Source of the DNA: Heterodera schachtii
Lineage: Eukaryota; Nematoda; Chromadorea; Rhabditida; Heteroderidae
Assembly: GCA_023374025.1 (NCBI GenBank)
Contig: SIJG01000027.1
Location: 273,527 to 337,526, forward strand
Reading direction: 5' to 3'
Length of the DNA: 64,000 nucleotides
Shown here: one piece after another, positions 32,157 to 45,461 of the stretch
Layout: each line of letters begins with the position of its first letter
How positions within the stretch are numbered: the first letter of the stretch is position 1
Position numbers and translations under genes: made by a program
The notes under the pieces: model-generated
What the model was told of the DNA's origin: nothing
What the model saw: the letters and a program-made list of their open reading frames with translations, nothing else
Databases searched by the model: none

Positions 32157-35100
32157 TTATTGAGACACGAACACTTTCAAAGAGCCGGTCAAATCAGCGG
32201 AAACGACCACATCACCAGACACATTCCTTGAAGTCCTTAATTGGAATAGAATAAAATTTACAAAATATGAATGGCTAAAGTACCACCGGGAATGATTTAA
32301 ACACCAAACCAAAGTGGTCAAGTCAAATTGAAGGGGTGGAGCGAGACTGCGACGTGCAAAAATTTGAATACGCGATTCGCAACTTTTTTTTGAGCAACCC
32401 GCGACTTTTGGGTACCATTAACGAAAAAGAAAAAACTAGAACAGCTCCATCCTACCGGCACCGCCGGACAATGCTCTAATTTTCTTAAAACATGGTCTTT
32501 TTTGGAATAAATCTTTTAACAAATTTCAAAAATTTCCTTATTAAAGAATTCAATGTTTGAAAAGGTGAGAATTTTTGCTCTTAAATGCGCGATTCGCGGC
32601 GATTTTGTTGCGCGATTTGTGACCGCGGAATTTTCTGCCCGCGTTCCACCCCTGTCAAGTTAGTTGTAAGAAAAATTACGTACATATTTGATGGGGGGGG
32701 GGATTCTCAAATGTCATCGGCACTTTTTGAAAATGTCGGGTAATTTATATTTTCGTTTCCCTACCTGCTCCGTTCACTTCCATTCGCCGCAGCAGCTTCA
32801 GCAACGGGTTGATGGGTTGCGGAGGACAAAGAAATGCTCGGAAAGAGCATCATCAGCGAGGCACAGGCCGAACTGGCGGACGAATTGTGCTGGGGAAGGG
32901 CAACGGCGGAGGAATGAGTGGGGGGACAATGGGCGGGGGCAGAGACAGCAGCGGAAGAAGCGCCGGGGGCATGGAACAGAGAAGAAAGCCCCGGGGGGGA
33001 GGCGGAGCCCAACTTTTGCTGTTGGTCCGCAAGCCATTTGAGGACCAACTGAGGCTTGGGGGCAAACACCGCCGTGATCACCTGTTGAGACAATGAGCAA
33101 AAGCATTGAAATGGATACAAATGGGGACAAATTTAAGGAATGAAAGGAAAAACGGACACTCTTTAAATTTTCTTGTAATAAATTTTTAGGTTTGAAAAAA
33201 TTTTCCGGGGGAGGGGCGAACTGCTCCCGTTTGCGATATACAAGAATAACTCGATCTTACCAATTCCCGCAATCAGATAAATGCCAAAACAAAAGGTTAA
33301 AGCTAACCGCCGATTGGTGCGCTCGAATGCGTTCCCATGCGTGGTTCCGGTCCTTGCGAACGCCCAACGAACTTGGCAATGGGCCGGTCCGCCACAAATA
33401 AATGTGTGCATCTTCAGAGCCTTGTGGAGAATTTGAATGACGGAAAGTGCAATATTTAAACACATTTACCACTGATCACATGCGAACCGTCGGGCGAAAA
33501 GGCAGCGCGAATTAAACTCTGACTGATTTGGGCACCCTCAAAAGGAAAAAATGAAAACAATGGCCAAAATAAACGAATAAAGCAATGAACGAATGAATGC
33601 CTTGAATTTGCAGCACAAATCCATGTCACGCAAGTCGTAAATTCGAATTCGCGAGTCATCCGACTGAAAAAACCAATTAAATTTTTAAATTAAAATTTTT
33701 TATTGGAAGCACCGCAACAAGGAGTTTGTCTCCGTGGACGGCCAACGAAGTAATTTTGTGTCCAACCGAATTTTTGCCACGGGACGAGCGCACGTCGATG
33801 ACAGTGTGATATTTGAGTTGCTAAATGAGGAAACTAAATTTAAAAATACTAAAAAAAAAACAAAATAAATACATCGGTCGAATAAAAGAAACATCGGCCC
33901 AGAAAAGTTCCGATCACCACAAATTTGCCATTCTTCACGAAAGTCATTGCCGTGATGAATTTGTTAACCTGAAATTAGGAATTTGTTATTTTAGTCATAT
34001 AATTTCGTCCTCCACCTGCTCAACTTCGTTCCAAATGGCCACTTTCTTCTCGGGAATGTGCCACAGCCGAATTTTGCCGTCCAAAGAGCCCGAAATGAAA
34101 TAACGGTCATCCTGAAATAGAATAGGCGATGAAAAATAAACCGAACAAATCACAAAAAGCAATTGATCATCAGTGATCAGACCATTAGCTTAAATGCCAA
34201 TTATAGATCATTGAAAAAAACACACCTTTGGCAAAAATGCCAAACAAGTGACAAAGTCAATGTGCTGAAAGGAGCACAGGCATTCGTTGCGGTGCAAATG
34301 CCACAGTTTGGCAGTTCGGTCCATGCCGGAAGAAAGGAGGAAATAATTGCGGGGCGACCAGCTCAAGTCCAACACGTCCGCGGTGTGCCCACGGAACACG
34401 CACAACGGCTTGGGTGCGAACACTGCCGATGCGGGGCTGAGTTTCGACGGGGAGCCTTAATTGAGCGATGATTAGCAGGGACAGAAAACACATCAAGGTA
34501 ATAATAATTTAAACCGAAAATATTTGGGAGATGGGGGATTTTTAAATTTAAGCGAGAAATGAAAATGTTAATGCTTCGGTGTTGAGAAAAGTTAAAAACT
34601 CCGTAAATTGAAAAATCAAAAGCCATGGCTATGATTCATCTCACTTTGAGTGGAGCTGTCGACGTTGTTGTTGTTGTTATTTGTGCTGCCATTCACTGTT
34701 TGTTGCTGCTGTTCATTGTTTGTGCCATTGGACAATGGGCCGACGGCGGCGTTTGAAGGGGCGGCGGAAGAGGAAAAAGACGACGAAGCGGAGGAAGAGG
34801 GCACCGGGGAGGGGGGCGAGGAAGAGGGCACGTCAGTGGCCGAGTCGTGCGACACGGCGAAGTGTTTGAGCTGCGAATGGAGAACCCTGCGGCAAATTGA
34901 AATTTTTAAAAACAATTTTTACTACAGTTCGAGAAGGGACCCGAGGGAATTCGGTAATTATTGTCATTTTTGGCGAACAGAAAAATGGGGTTATTAGTGC
35001 TGGCCCGTTTTCCCAGTCTCTTTTCGAATTTGAGATTTCTGGAAGATATAGTACAAAAGAATGATCAATTGGTGAACTGTTATTAATATCATTGAAAAAA

Positions 35101-38100
35101 CATTAATTTTAATAGAACTAAGTGCTCACCAAACCCGAACATTTCTGTCCTGTCCAGCAGTTGCCAACAAACGACCACAACCACTTTAACAAAAAAAAAT
35201 TATAATAGTATAAAAAAGGTCAAAATAGTAAATGGACAATTTTTATTTTTTCTCTGAGGCAAATAAAACACCTGAATTTGACACACCAAACTGCGCCGGT
35301 GTGTTCGTTGTTCATCTCCTGGACGAGTGCCAAATTCTCAAAGTCAAACGGACCCTTTTTGGCATTCTTTGACCGGCAAACGCCGGTGCGAGCGAACGGA
35401 GCGGAACTCGAGGGGGCGGAAGAGTTCATTCTGAAGCAAAAAGTACCATTTGTTTTTTGGTGGGGATTGAGAAATCCTTAAAAATAAATAACTCTCCTTA
35501 AAAATGTCAATTTGGGATTGCTTAAAGCCTTAAACCCGGGGACACAACAGAACCCTCACATACCCTTGCCCTTGGGTGCTCGAAGCAGCGGCTGACGTGG
35601 TCGGTGGCGTTGAGACGGACGGAGTGTTGCCGCGCGGCGGTTCGGCTGACCCAAAGCGCCACTTCCGCGCGGCTGTGCCAGCGGAAGTGGACGGTGTGGC
35701 AATGGCAGGCATCGCCGCGCTCGGCTCAGAAGCAGCAGCCGCGATGGACAATTGGTCAATGTCACTGTCAGCAATCTATGGGAGAGGGAGAAATTATGAA
35801 AAATATATACATAGCAAAAATGGGACCCAAAGTATAATTTTTTTTTTTTAATAGAATTAATTACCGATGAAGCGCCGTCTTCGTTCTCTCCTGCAATGAT
35901 TTCGGATTTTTTGGTGGCCCTCGACATGGACACATTTCGTCTGCAATTCCAAAACATCCCCACATTTCTTTCCCCAATTCTGCTCACGTCAAATGCTCTG
36001 GGATTTGTTTCGCTTTTCGGACGGCCCCGCGGAAGAAATCGACAGCACCGACGCCGTAGGAACGAGCAAAGCGGCGAACTCCAGAAATTCAATAATTATA
36101 TAATTCATTTTTATAAATTCGAAGTAAAATTAAACACCGTGGTCCAACCCCGTGTGACGGTGCTGATGAGAGCCAAACACATCGTCGTCATCGTCGGCCG
36201 ATTCATTATTCACGTCGGAACTGTGCAATTAGGGAATAGGTAATGCCATAAAATGTCCATTTCCAATGCCCAACTTCGACTTGGCCGCCTTTGCCTCGGC
36301 CTCCTTCGCCTTCATTGACATGCGTCTCTCCACGTCGCGAGTGATCGGGTCCATCATGTCCAACAAGTACTTGGTGTTCAGCTGCTGTTGCTCTCCTCCT
36401 CCCAGCAACAGTTTGTGCTGCTGTTGGGCCTGGTGAGGCTCCCAAGTGGACGACTTCTGATGGGTTGGCCTAGGCGATTTGCACTGGGGCAATTTGTCCA
36501 GCTGAAAATAAAAATGGAAGCAAAATAAAAGAAAATCAATAAGGGCTGTTTTTTTTTTGCCTTTGCCGGCGATCGGTCCGATGCGCTTCGCCGATGAAAC
36601 TTTTTGTTAGCGGACAATTGCAGGGTTTTCTGTTGTTGCTGTTTGCGGGTGAGGATTGACAAAACTTCACTTTGGCTCGACCTGCTAGGAGCCTAAAATT
36701 AATTCAATTTATTTTTTCAATTGCTAAGTTCCATTTGGACCCACGTGTTTTGGTGAAGTGTTATCGGCTGAGACAAAGCTTTTGCTGTTATTGATATTGT
36801 TGGTATTCGTCGTTATATTGGCGGTGAATTTGTGGTGGGTTGGCGACGTGCCGTGGCACGGCTGAGGGGGACGAGGCGGAGCTGTGGCCGACGAATCCAC
36901 CAAATTCTCATAATGCACCACAATATTCGTCGAAGACAGCTCCTAAAGATGGAAGGGATTGTCAGACGGAATCTCCGAATATTTCAACAAATCCTAACCA
37001 AGCTAAAAAAACCGTGACTTATTTTATTAGAAATACGCCTGTTAAAAACGTGCCGTGTCCGTCCCATGGCCCGTATTTTTGCTGTTGTTATCCTCCTTCA
37101 ATTCCTTCTGCTCATGAGGGACATCACCATTTTGCTTTTTCGTGTCCTCCTCCCCGTCGTTGTCGTCATTATTCGCGGCCAATGAAATGTCTTCAGAAAG
37201 AACCTTAAATTTCGTACGTTTTTATTTATCAAAAATAAAAGGTAGAAAGTTTTTTGGCCGGAGAGGATGGACCTGTTGGAGGACGCTCTGAATGACGGTC
37301 GAGGCGGACTGGTCCTGCTCGTCCAGGATGGGCAACGCTTCGATGGGCGAAGCGCCGCGTGTCAACGAATTGGACTTCGAGGCGACCACTGGTGGTGGGA
37401 AAGGGCCTGAAAATGTTTTCCGAATTTCATGACCAGAAGCACAGCGCGAGTGTTGTGAGTGCAGGCCATGTCAAGCCAAAATTGGATATTTGATGCCTAA
37501 AACTGACCGGTCTTCATGCTTTTGGCAAGTGAAAGGCCTCTGTCCAGCGAATTGGTTTTGGCATGGCCGCGCAGACGTCCAAACTGTGACTGCTGTTGTT
37601 GTTCAGAACAGACACTGAATAAGGGGAGGGGGAGATTAGCCCATTTCATCTTTTTCCATTTGCCGACTTTTTTGCATCCGTTGCCGTCGAGAGAGAGGAC
37701 GGAACATTTGCTGCGGTTGTGCCCGCCGAGTTGGAGGCCACCACTGACGCTGACTCGGCCGGTTTGTTCGCGTTGGAAGTGGACATCGTCGTCGAAATGG
37801 ACTGCTCGGAGGGGACGTGCAGCATTTCTTTGTCGCTGTTGGCACCACCACTATTGCCATGTTTTGTGTTGTTAGCGTTGTCGGTGTTTTCATCCGAACA
37901 ATTCGACGGCATTGGCAATGAATGGGAAGTGACCATTGACGGGGCGGAGATCGATTGGAGCGGAGGAAGCGGAGGCGGGGAGGAGGGAGAGGAGACAATA
38001 ACATTAACATTTTGGAGAGGTACGGCGTTGGAATTTGCCAAAGGCTTTCGTGGGGGCAATGGAGGAGGCACGGGCGAAGTGGGGGAGGTGGGCAAAAGCA

Positions 38101-38710
38101 CAGCCTGGAAAAAAGGGAAAGGCATTCGAAGGGTAGCCAAAAAGGAGCAGCGCATTACGTCCCCCCCCCCCCTCCCCTTTTTAATAATGAAAGTCCTATT
38201 TTTTTCTTGTAAAAACCGAAAAATTTCATATTCTTAAAAGTTAAATGGTTAAAAAATTCTCGCTGATAAAAGGGGTATCCCACATTTCTAATAAACTAAA
38301 ACAAGATTTCTTAAATTTAATGTTGTTTAAAACCTCTGAGATTGAAAAAATGTAAGTATGAATCCGACCCGATTTTAGACATAGGCGCAAAAACTACGCA
38401 TTTTCAATGAGTGGCAAAACGATTCAAAAGTTTACCGAAGTTGGCGAATTCACCGGGGAGACCAAATGAAAAGGCAAAGGCGGAGGAGGGCCCGGAGGAG
38501 GACACTGAAACAGTGAAAAATATTCGAACCAAAGCTCATGGACAAAAGGCCAACTTTGAGCGATTTTGTGGGGTGTCCCGTTTTGTTAGTTCCCTTCGAT
38601 TTTGGCGGGGAAGTGGCGTCGCCAATTTGGCAAAGTGTGTCCACCGCATCCTCAAACAGTTCATCCGTCCCGTCACTGCTCATCGTTTCATCCGAACGTT
38701 TCGTTGACAT
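32157..38710 (-). CDS. WDR44: WDR44-like WD40 protein (Rab11-binding family)
   Basis: About 18-20 exons. The N-terminus (38710) has DGTDELFEDAVDTL, like the DTEEFYDAPED start of vertebrate WDR44. A long Pro/Ser/Asn-rich region follows, with a PPLPP cluster near 38070. SADDDDDVFGSH (36200) and FARSYGVGAVDFFRG (about 36045) precede the WD40 part. WD40 repeats: NEHTGAVWCVKF plus RLLATAGQDRNVRVW (35420-35125), FRGHTADVLDLSWS...LSSGMDRTAKLWH, HIDFVTCLAFLPK, RYFISGSLDGKIRLW, NGKFVVIGTF, SDDSRIRIYDLRD, SEDAHIYLW, and a last blade SGDVVVSADLTGSLKVFVSQ ending at 32157. WDR44 (C. elegans sym-4) links Rab11 recycling and secretory traffic. The insert between the first two blades is a Ser/Asn/Gln-rich run, and another unusual Ser/Ala-rich insert precedes the final blade. 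Confidence 0.9.
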
Positions 38711-39072
38711 TTATTGCACAATAACTTTTTCCAAGAAATTATTTGTGAAAATTTATTTAAAAATAGGTATAAAGAAAATGAAATAACAATAAATAAGAAA
38801 AGAAAATCAAAAAAATTACTTATTTATCATTTGGTAATTAAAATGAGAAAACAAAAAGGAAAAGTGAATTAATTTTAGGGATGTGTTTTATTTATTTATT
38901 TATGCCTATTTGGTTTTTAAAATGTTCAATATTTGGTTTTAAAATGAATCATTCTTTGGTTTCTTCTTTATTAATCCTGCAAAGACACGATGGATATTGT
39001 ACTTTTTGCCCTTATCCTACAAAATTAATTAAAGTCTTCAGTTATTCTTTCTGACAATGAATTTGGCTGTTG
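38711..39072. other. Spacer between WDR44 and IDH3B
   Basis: About 360 AT-rich bases hold the WDR44 upstream region and the IDH3B 3' UTR. AATAAATAAG and TTTATTTATTT runs are present in both orientations. Nothing further supported. Confidence 0.4.
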
Positions 39073-40661
39073 TCAATTCATTTGAAAATTGTCAATGACT
39101 TCACTGACAAATTCGCCGGTGGTGGCATAGCCTAAAAAACGGATTAATATTAAGAAAAAGGGAAATTTGACAAAAAGGGGAAAGGTGGGAGAATGAATGA
39201 CTCTTAACTCACCTCCCAAGTCCCTGGTGCGCACTTTCCCGTCTCTGATCACTTTCTCCACGGATTCTCGCAGTGCCGAGCCGTACTGGTCCAAATGGAG
39301 ATGGTTGAGCATGTTGGCACAGCACAAAATCATTGCGGTTGGGTTGGCAATTTGCCTAAAAATGAAATTAAATTACGAATCTGAATCAAAGGATGAGTCA
39401 ATAATTTCACACCTTCCAAACGCCTCTTTGTATGTGTGTCGTGATCCGGGCTCAAAAATGACGTAGTCAGAGCCCACTGATTCCCCATTGACCACGCCGG
39501 CACCGCCGACCAAACCGGCGGCCAAGTTGTCCACAATGTTGCCATACAAATTGGGCATTACCATGACGTCGAACTGTTCAGGATGGGCGACCAACTGCAT
39601 GCAACAGTTGTCGATGATCATTTGTTCAAATTGAAAAAGGAATTTGATAGTCTTCAAAATCAGAATTTCAATAAATGGACAATTAATCCCCTTTTCCCAT
39701 TATTAGCTTATCTCAATTTTGGGGTACAGTTTCGACGTCTCTGTGCACACATTCAAAAAGAGTCCGTCGCCCAACTTCATTATATTGGCTTTGCTAAAGC
39801 GAAACAAATAAATTATTCTAAGAATTGAAAAGGGCACTCACTGAACGGCGGTGACCTTTTTCCGGCCATGTTTAGTCGCATAATCAAATGCAAATTTGGC
39901 CACCCTTTCGCACTTTACTCGCGTCATAATTTTCAAGCACTCAATTACACCTTAAATTTCCAGAATTTCAATAAAAAGGCTGCTGTCTATGGTTTGTTGG
40001 TGGTGCTCACCTGGCACCAATTCGTGCTCCATGCGCGAATATTCGCCCTCCGTTTGCTCGCGAATGATGACAAAGTCCAACATTTTGTTGTGCCGTGTTC
40101 GGATGCCTTCCAGGGCTTTGATGTGCACAACATTGGCGAACAGGTCCAGCCGTTTGCGCAGCTGCGTGTTCAACCCATCCGTTTTGTCGTCAAGGCTGGA
40201 CTGGATGGCCCCTTTCAATGCGACACAATTGTTCCGGGCAATCGACTCGACCACATCTTCCTTTATCAATTAATATTTACTAAATTAATGATCTGCAAAA
40301 AACAATCACTGACAATGCTGGCCGATCTCGAGTAGTACACTTCGCTGAGAAACACTTCCTCAAACTCAATTGGTATTCCAGTCGCCTTGACTATGTCTTG
40401 GACCGCATAAACTAGCTCAGGTCCAACACCATCGCCTGAAAGGTGCGGGAAAAAGATGGAAGTTGGTGAATTTAGTTTTATTTGCCTGGAATTAATGTGC
40501 ATTTCAATTTTTTAGCAATTTCAGGCACAGCAATTGCCTGAAGAGAAAACATTCAAATTTTAGCAAATTGATTTTCTTACAGGTGAAATAGTTGAAAGAG
40601 ATCGACTTGATTTTATGAGTGGGCAAAAAATACGTCGAGAGAAAGCAGCCACCACCGACAT
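39073..40661 (-). CDS. IDH3B: NAD-dependent isocitrate dehydrogenase, beta subunit
   Basis: It starts at 40661 with [20 protein letters not shown], a typical mitochondrial presequence. Exon 2 (40537-40486) ends CTLIP and joins exon 3 across a 50-nt intron with a GC donor to give [10 protein letters not shown], the nucleotide-binding motif of the family. Later blocks are [99 protein letters not shown] and [17 protein letters not shown]. The [13 protein letters not shown] and KVRTRD signatures favour beta over gamma or alpha. The enzyme oxidises isocitrate in the TCA cycle; beta is a structural and regulatory partner of the catalytic alpha subunit. It is divergent from the AIG1-like gene at 41331, and element D lies between them. 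Confidence 0.93.
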
Positions 40662-40795
40662 CGTTTTGGGATAGGAAGTCAAACTTTTTTGATTTTGTTC
40701 ATTCTTTTTCCTTAACGAATTTGAAAATTTTTCTATCATATTATGCCAATATTATCAAAAAAAAAATTTTTTTTTTGAATTTCCTTCACAAAAAC

Positions 40796-41182
40796 CGGAA
40801 CGGGCCAGTTCCGTCCCGCCAGTTCCGTCCCAGCAAAGTTTAGAGCATCATAACTTTTTTCTTTTTTGACCAAATTCAATAAACTTGGTATCATTCGAAA
40901 GCTCTTAACAGGCTATATCGGCTTACCAAAAAACACAAAGATATACCAACATGTAAAAAAGTTATAAATTAAAATATGCAAAAATTCTGACTTTTTGGTA
41001 GTATTCATCTTGCAACTTTTTTCTATGTTGTTCAATCGCTTAGAATTAGCTTATCAAAAGCTTTCAAAATGTAGAGCTTTCGAATGATGCCAAATATATA
41101 AAATTTGGCCAACTGAGAAAAAAGTTATGATGTTTTAAACAAGTCTGGGACGGAACTGGCGGGACGTAACTGACCCCTACCG
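40796..41182. mobile_element. Foldback element D with 9-bp target duplication
   Basis: The ends read inwards are CGGAACGGGCCAGTTCCGTC and CGGTAGGGGTCAGTTACGTC, then GCCAGTTCCGTCCCA units (two per arm). The flanks are CACAAAAAC at 40787-40795 and 41183-41191, exact. The inner arms contain CATAACTTTTTTC and GGTATCATTCGAAAGCTCTT in inverse orientation. 387 bp, non-coding. It lies in the shared upstream region of IDH3B and the first AIG1-like gene, so it could affect either promoter. Confidence 0.88.
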
Positions 41183-41330
41183 CACAAAAACCACAAGAAA
41201 AAAAAGCACATTCGCAAATCGGTGCAACAACTTTGGCCAAAAGAGCTGTTCCATCTTTTCGAATTTTGGCACTTGCGTTTGTTTTTAGCAACATTTTTTT
41301 TAAAACTAATCCCTAATTGTTTTATTCAGG

Positions 41331-43643
41331 ATGATGATGAGGATGTTTCAGAATGTATTTAACAAATCCGTCAATGCTATTTGCGCTTGTTTCTATGCTT
41401 ATGTTTTTTATTTTGACTACAAACTATCTCAGAAATATCCTCAGCTTAATCCTGGTGATTATCCTAATTTATTTTCCATTGTTTTTTTTTTTTTTTTTGC
41501 TTTCAGTTCTTGGTGCATACATCACTAAATTTGTTTGGCTTACAATGATAAACCTCGTGAGTATCTCTTTTACTAATTACTATTTGATATTTTAATTGCA
41601 ATATAAAAAGGCTTTTTCATTAGTTTTGTTTTTTAATTGTTTTGTTTGCTGTATTTGGCTTGGTCATTCCGACTGATTGATAAGTGAAAGTGTCTATCGT
41701 CACTCTTTTTGATCAATGATCGTGCCAACTGTTCATTATTGGGGGTGGTTTTCGTAAACAAATACAACATTCTCTTATAACGCTAAAAACAACCGTTGTC
41801 ATTTCTGATATAACCCAACGCTCGCTGATTTTCTTCTAAAATTAAACACCAAATATTTTTTTCTTAATATGTTTTTTAGTTGCATTTTTCATTCACTTAA
41901 CTATTATTGACCATTCTCAAACAAAAAAATCCAAATTTTCAATGGAAATGCGAGTCCCATTAATTTTTCGGTCCGCTTTTCATTTCGTATTCCCTTCTTT
42001 TGTTGACGTCTTTCCTTTTTCCTGTGCGGTTGGTGTGGCACTATTTTTGACGGGATAAATGGACAAAATGACGTTTTAATCGATAAAGGCATAAATAAGT
42101 GACAAAGTCCGCCACGCCCTCCCCCCCCCCCCCCCCCCCTTCTGACACATGGCAACCGAAGGAAAAGGGAAGAAGACACCAAACCCACCGCAATGGCATT
42201 TTTTACACTGCATTTTCCTCTTTGTTCATAATTGTTGTTGCACTAGTAGAAAGAAAAACTTAATTGGTCATTTAAAATTGGGCAAATTGCTCCTTTTCCC
42301 TTTATTTTTGATTTCAAAATTAAAAATAATTAATTTATGGCTGGTTTTATCAAATTATTTCTATTTTATCTATATATTTTAGATATTTATTAAAAATGCC
42401 GCTGTTTTCAGCTCATCCAATTGCTTTACCACACGACGGCTGCCATTGTCGCAATTTGCTCAATTCGGCCACGCTCTTTTATGAGCAAATTCCATTTTAT
42501 TGCCACTGCCATTGTCTTCCCGGCTTCATTTGTACGTAATAACAACAACAAAAGAATAAATAAACGGAATTTGTTTTATTTATTGGTTGTTTTTAGACCG
42601 TCGTCATGTTATTCTGGGGACTTTATCTGATGGACCCGGCGACGGTCACAAGGAAGGAGGCGCGATTTATCTTTGACTTCAAATGGTTCAACCACGCACT
42701 CGTGGGTGGAATGATTGATTTATTGCAAAAATCCACTTGTGAATTTTTACTCGAGAATTAGTGTCCTGGTGGAAAATAAAGTTACCTTTTTTCCCAATGA
42801 ATTTAGGGTTAAAAAAAAGCGCTGATCACTAATCTGAACTTAGATTTAAAAAAATCCTAGATTTTATAAATGATTTTTCACCAAGTATTGGTTTTTTCAA
42901 AAATTTTAGGAAAATTAGTCGGCCCTAAAAAACATCATTTGCACAGCTCAAAAAGAACTCTTTCGAATTAGCTATTGAATGTCTGGTGAAGTCAACCCCA
43001 GGTTCATTAGGAAGAAAAATTTAAACTTTATTTCCATCGGGACACCAATTCTCCAATATTACCATTTTTTTCTCCGAAATCACAGGCGTTTTGTTTTCGC
43101 TTTGGTAATCCTACCATTACTGGTCAATCCTTCCCTTTCAGCACACTTTCCCCCTCTTCGCCATGCTTCTCGACTTTTCCATTTGGCACCATCGTCGCCC
43201 CTCAAAAGTCTCCGCACTGAAGGCGATCTTGTGTTTCTCCCTGTTTTACACCATCCAGTGCGTTTATTAATTGGATTGACTTTTTTCCTAAATAATCATT
43301 TATCTTTGGGTAGTGACCGTTTTTTGTATTCAAATTTGTTTTATTTTTCATCTATTTTAAAGGGAATGAAAGAGGCAGCCAAAATATTACAATTAAAAAA
43401 CTTCCCTTTCTTTTTAGCATCCACTTTTTCTATGTCTGCTTCAACTTTTGGGCTTATCCCATCCTTGCCCAAATGTCCTTCAGAGGCCGTGCTTGGTTTA
43501 TTCTCTTCTGCACTATTTTCATGTTTTGTGCTTTTGCCATCGGTGATGCTTTTAATCGGTAAAAAATAAAACAATTTTTAGTATTTTCCAATTTAATTTT
43601 TCAGGGTCCTTCCAAGAAAGTTACGAGTGTAATGGAAGAATAA
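41331..43643 (+). CDS. AIG1/ADTRP-family membrane hydrolase, tandem copy 1
   Basis: About seven exons. Blocks: ICACFYAYVFYFDYKLSQKY; TKFVWLTMINL (exon end 41557); LIQLLYHTTAAIVAI plus FIATAIVFPASF (42414-42531); TVVMLFWGLYLMDPATVT and FKWFNHAL (42598-42702); HTFPLFAMLLDFSIWHHRR (about 43141); FNFWAYPILAQM and FAIGDAFNR (to 43560); GPSKKVTSVMEE and stop (about 43643). AIG1 and ADTRP are multipass membrane enzymes that hydrolyse fatty acid esters of hydroxy fatty acids through a Thr and a His. Here the Thr in WLTMINL aligns with AIG1 Thr43, and the His of HTFPLF with His134. A short intron splitting LNP/VLG is inferred from frame. A TTTATTCAG just before the ATG could be a trans-splice acceptor. 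Confidence 0.82.
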
Positions 43644-43881
43644 AATGGTGTATCTAATTTGAAAGAGGTTGTCTAGTCATTTGTTGATGCCTTTTATTAA
43701 TGTGCCATATTTCTTTTTAATTATTGCTCAATTAATTCGTTATTTGCTTTGCTCACTTATAAATTTCTACTGATTTTTGCCTCGAATAACTTTTCTTCAA
43801 ACCCAGATTTTTTTCTGCATAATTTACTTTCCTTTCTATTTTTTAATTTTATTCGTTTTTTTTCCGTTTTCCCTCAAATAA

Positions 43882-45461
43882 ATGGGCCTTTTCCGTGTGC
43901 TCATCTACGGCATTATTCTCGGCGTTTACGCCAGTGCGTTGTTTTACGATGTCCGCTTTATGCCGCGGCTGGGCGTCGTCTGGTGGGTGGAGAAGCTGGT
44001 GATGTTGTCCATGCTGAATTTGGTAAATTCGGGGGGGGGGGGGGGTCATTGAAGGACAAAATAATGCGAGTCTCGCAGTGAACTCAAAAAAATCCACGCA
44101 AAAACGTAATGAATTTTGTTGGCGTTTTTGGATAAAGAAGAAATTATAGCCAAAATAAAGAGTTACAGAGATTTTTTAACGAGTTTGTTTAAGAAAAAAC
44201 TAACTTTTAGGTTGTTCACACGCAAAAAAAGTTGCAAATATTTATTTTCCAAAAATTAAGTTTTAACCAGCATTCATTTTCCGATGAGTTTTCTGATTTT
44301 CATCAATTCGGGATTTCCCTTCAGATGCGTTTAATACTTTTGGTGGATTATCGCATTTTCCCCCCTTTTTCAGTCTCTCCAATCGTTTTACGCTTTGCTT
44401 TGTTTTGTCTGTGCGCTGTTCGATTGGAACGAAGAATTTGTGCACGGCGAACAGCACAAAAAGGTGAAGGCGGCCCACGTGCCCAGCTATTGGCGGCGCA
44501 GTCGGCTCCACCGCATTTGCGACTTTGTGTACGCCACCGCCGCATTTCCCGTCGGAATGGTCAGCGGAAATCGGCACAAATTTATCTCCGGAAACAAACA
44601 CAGACCTTTTGATATATGGGGGTTGAAATTGATTCAATTGATAGATTCATGAAAGAGGGAGACCACTTTTTTAGCTAATTTAATTTCAGGCAAGTTCTCT
44701 GATGTTTTGGTGAGTGTCTTTCTCGTTTTGCCTGATCTCTCCCTCACTCTCTCTCTATCTCTCTCTGTTTCTATTTCCTCCTCACTCTCTCTTATTCCTC
44801 TGTATTCACACTCTTTCTCTTTTGAAATTTCTGTATTTCATCAGGGCTCTTTATGTGGCCGACCCTGAGTTGGTGATGCCCGCATGGGTGGCCAAGCTGG
44901 TGCCTGATTGGCTTAATCACGGTGCTTTATCTCTTTTTTTCGTTTCTTTTTGCATTTCCCCCCCCCCCCCATTTTCAGTGTCTCACACGGCCCCCGTCGC
45001 TTTTGTATTGGTGGACACTTTGCTGACCTGTCACCATGCGCCCGATCGGAAGATTGGCTCCACTGTTGTCGTCGCACTTTTCCTTTTCTACGTTGGAATG
45101 TCAGCCGAATTTGAATCTAACGGAATTTGGCATTTTCCCATTATCCTAATCCTGAATGCCGTTTTTTTCATTTTTTACAGAATTATGTCCGTCCGTCTGA
45201 TCAGCGGTCATTGGCTGTACCCAATTTTCGATCGGCTGTCCAACCAGCAAATCGTGGGATTACTCAGCACCGCCGGTGCCCTCTTCTGGTTCCTCTATCT
45301 GATCGGGGACGGATTGAATATGGCCCTTTGGGGTACGATTTTAATTTGAATTTAAATTATATATATATTTTGCCATAGGCAAAGCGCCGCATTCCATGGA
45401 CGACGACGGCAAAAAGAAACAGCAGCAAATGGTGGGAGGAAAGAAAGTGCGAGCGGACTGA
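43882..45461 (+). CDS. AIG1/ADTRP-family membrane hydrolase, tandem copy 2
   Basis: Same fold and exon plan as the copy at 41331. Blocks: MGLFRVLIYGIILGVYASAL; WWVEKLVMLSMLNL (exon end about 44024); SLQSFYALLCFVCALFDW plus HRICDFVYATAAFPVGM (44372-44560); ALYVADPELVMPAWVAKLVP, DWLNH (44846-44922); HTAPVAFVLVDTLLTCHH (44980-45100); LISGHWLYPIFDRLSNQQ and FLYLIGDGLNMALWG (45181-45332); and a charged tail KKKQQQMVGGKKVRAD ending at 45461. The conserved His is kept in HTAPVA. The position of the catalytic Thr is Ser in LSMLNL, a conservative change that could keep nucleophile chemistry. It lies only about 240 bases downstream of copy 1 on the same strand. Confidence 0.85.

Noticed and set aside
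34650..34997. Plus-strand acidic frame of 115 residues
   Set aside because: Antisense of the Ser/Asn-rich insert in WDR44, which has matching splice sites on the minus strand.
41064..41294. Minus-strand frame as first exon of IDH3B
   Set aside because: It reads into element D, and a better start with a mitochondrial presequence lies at 40661 with fitting introns.
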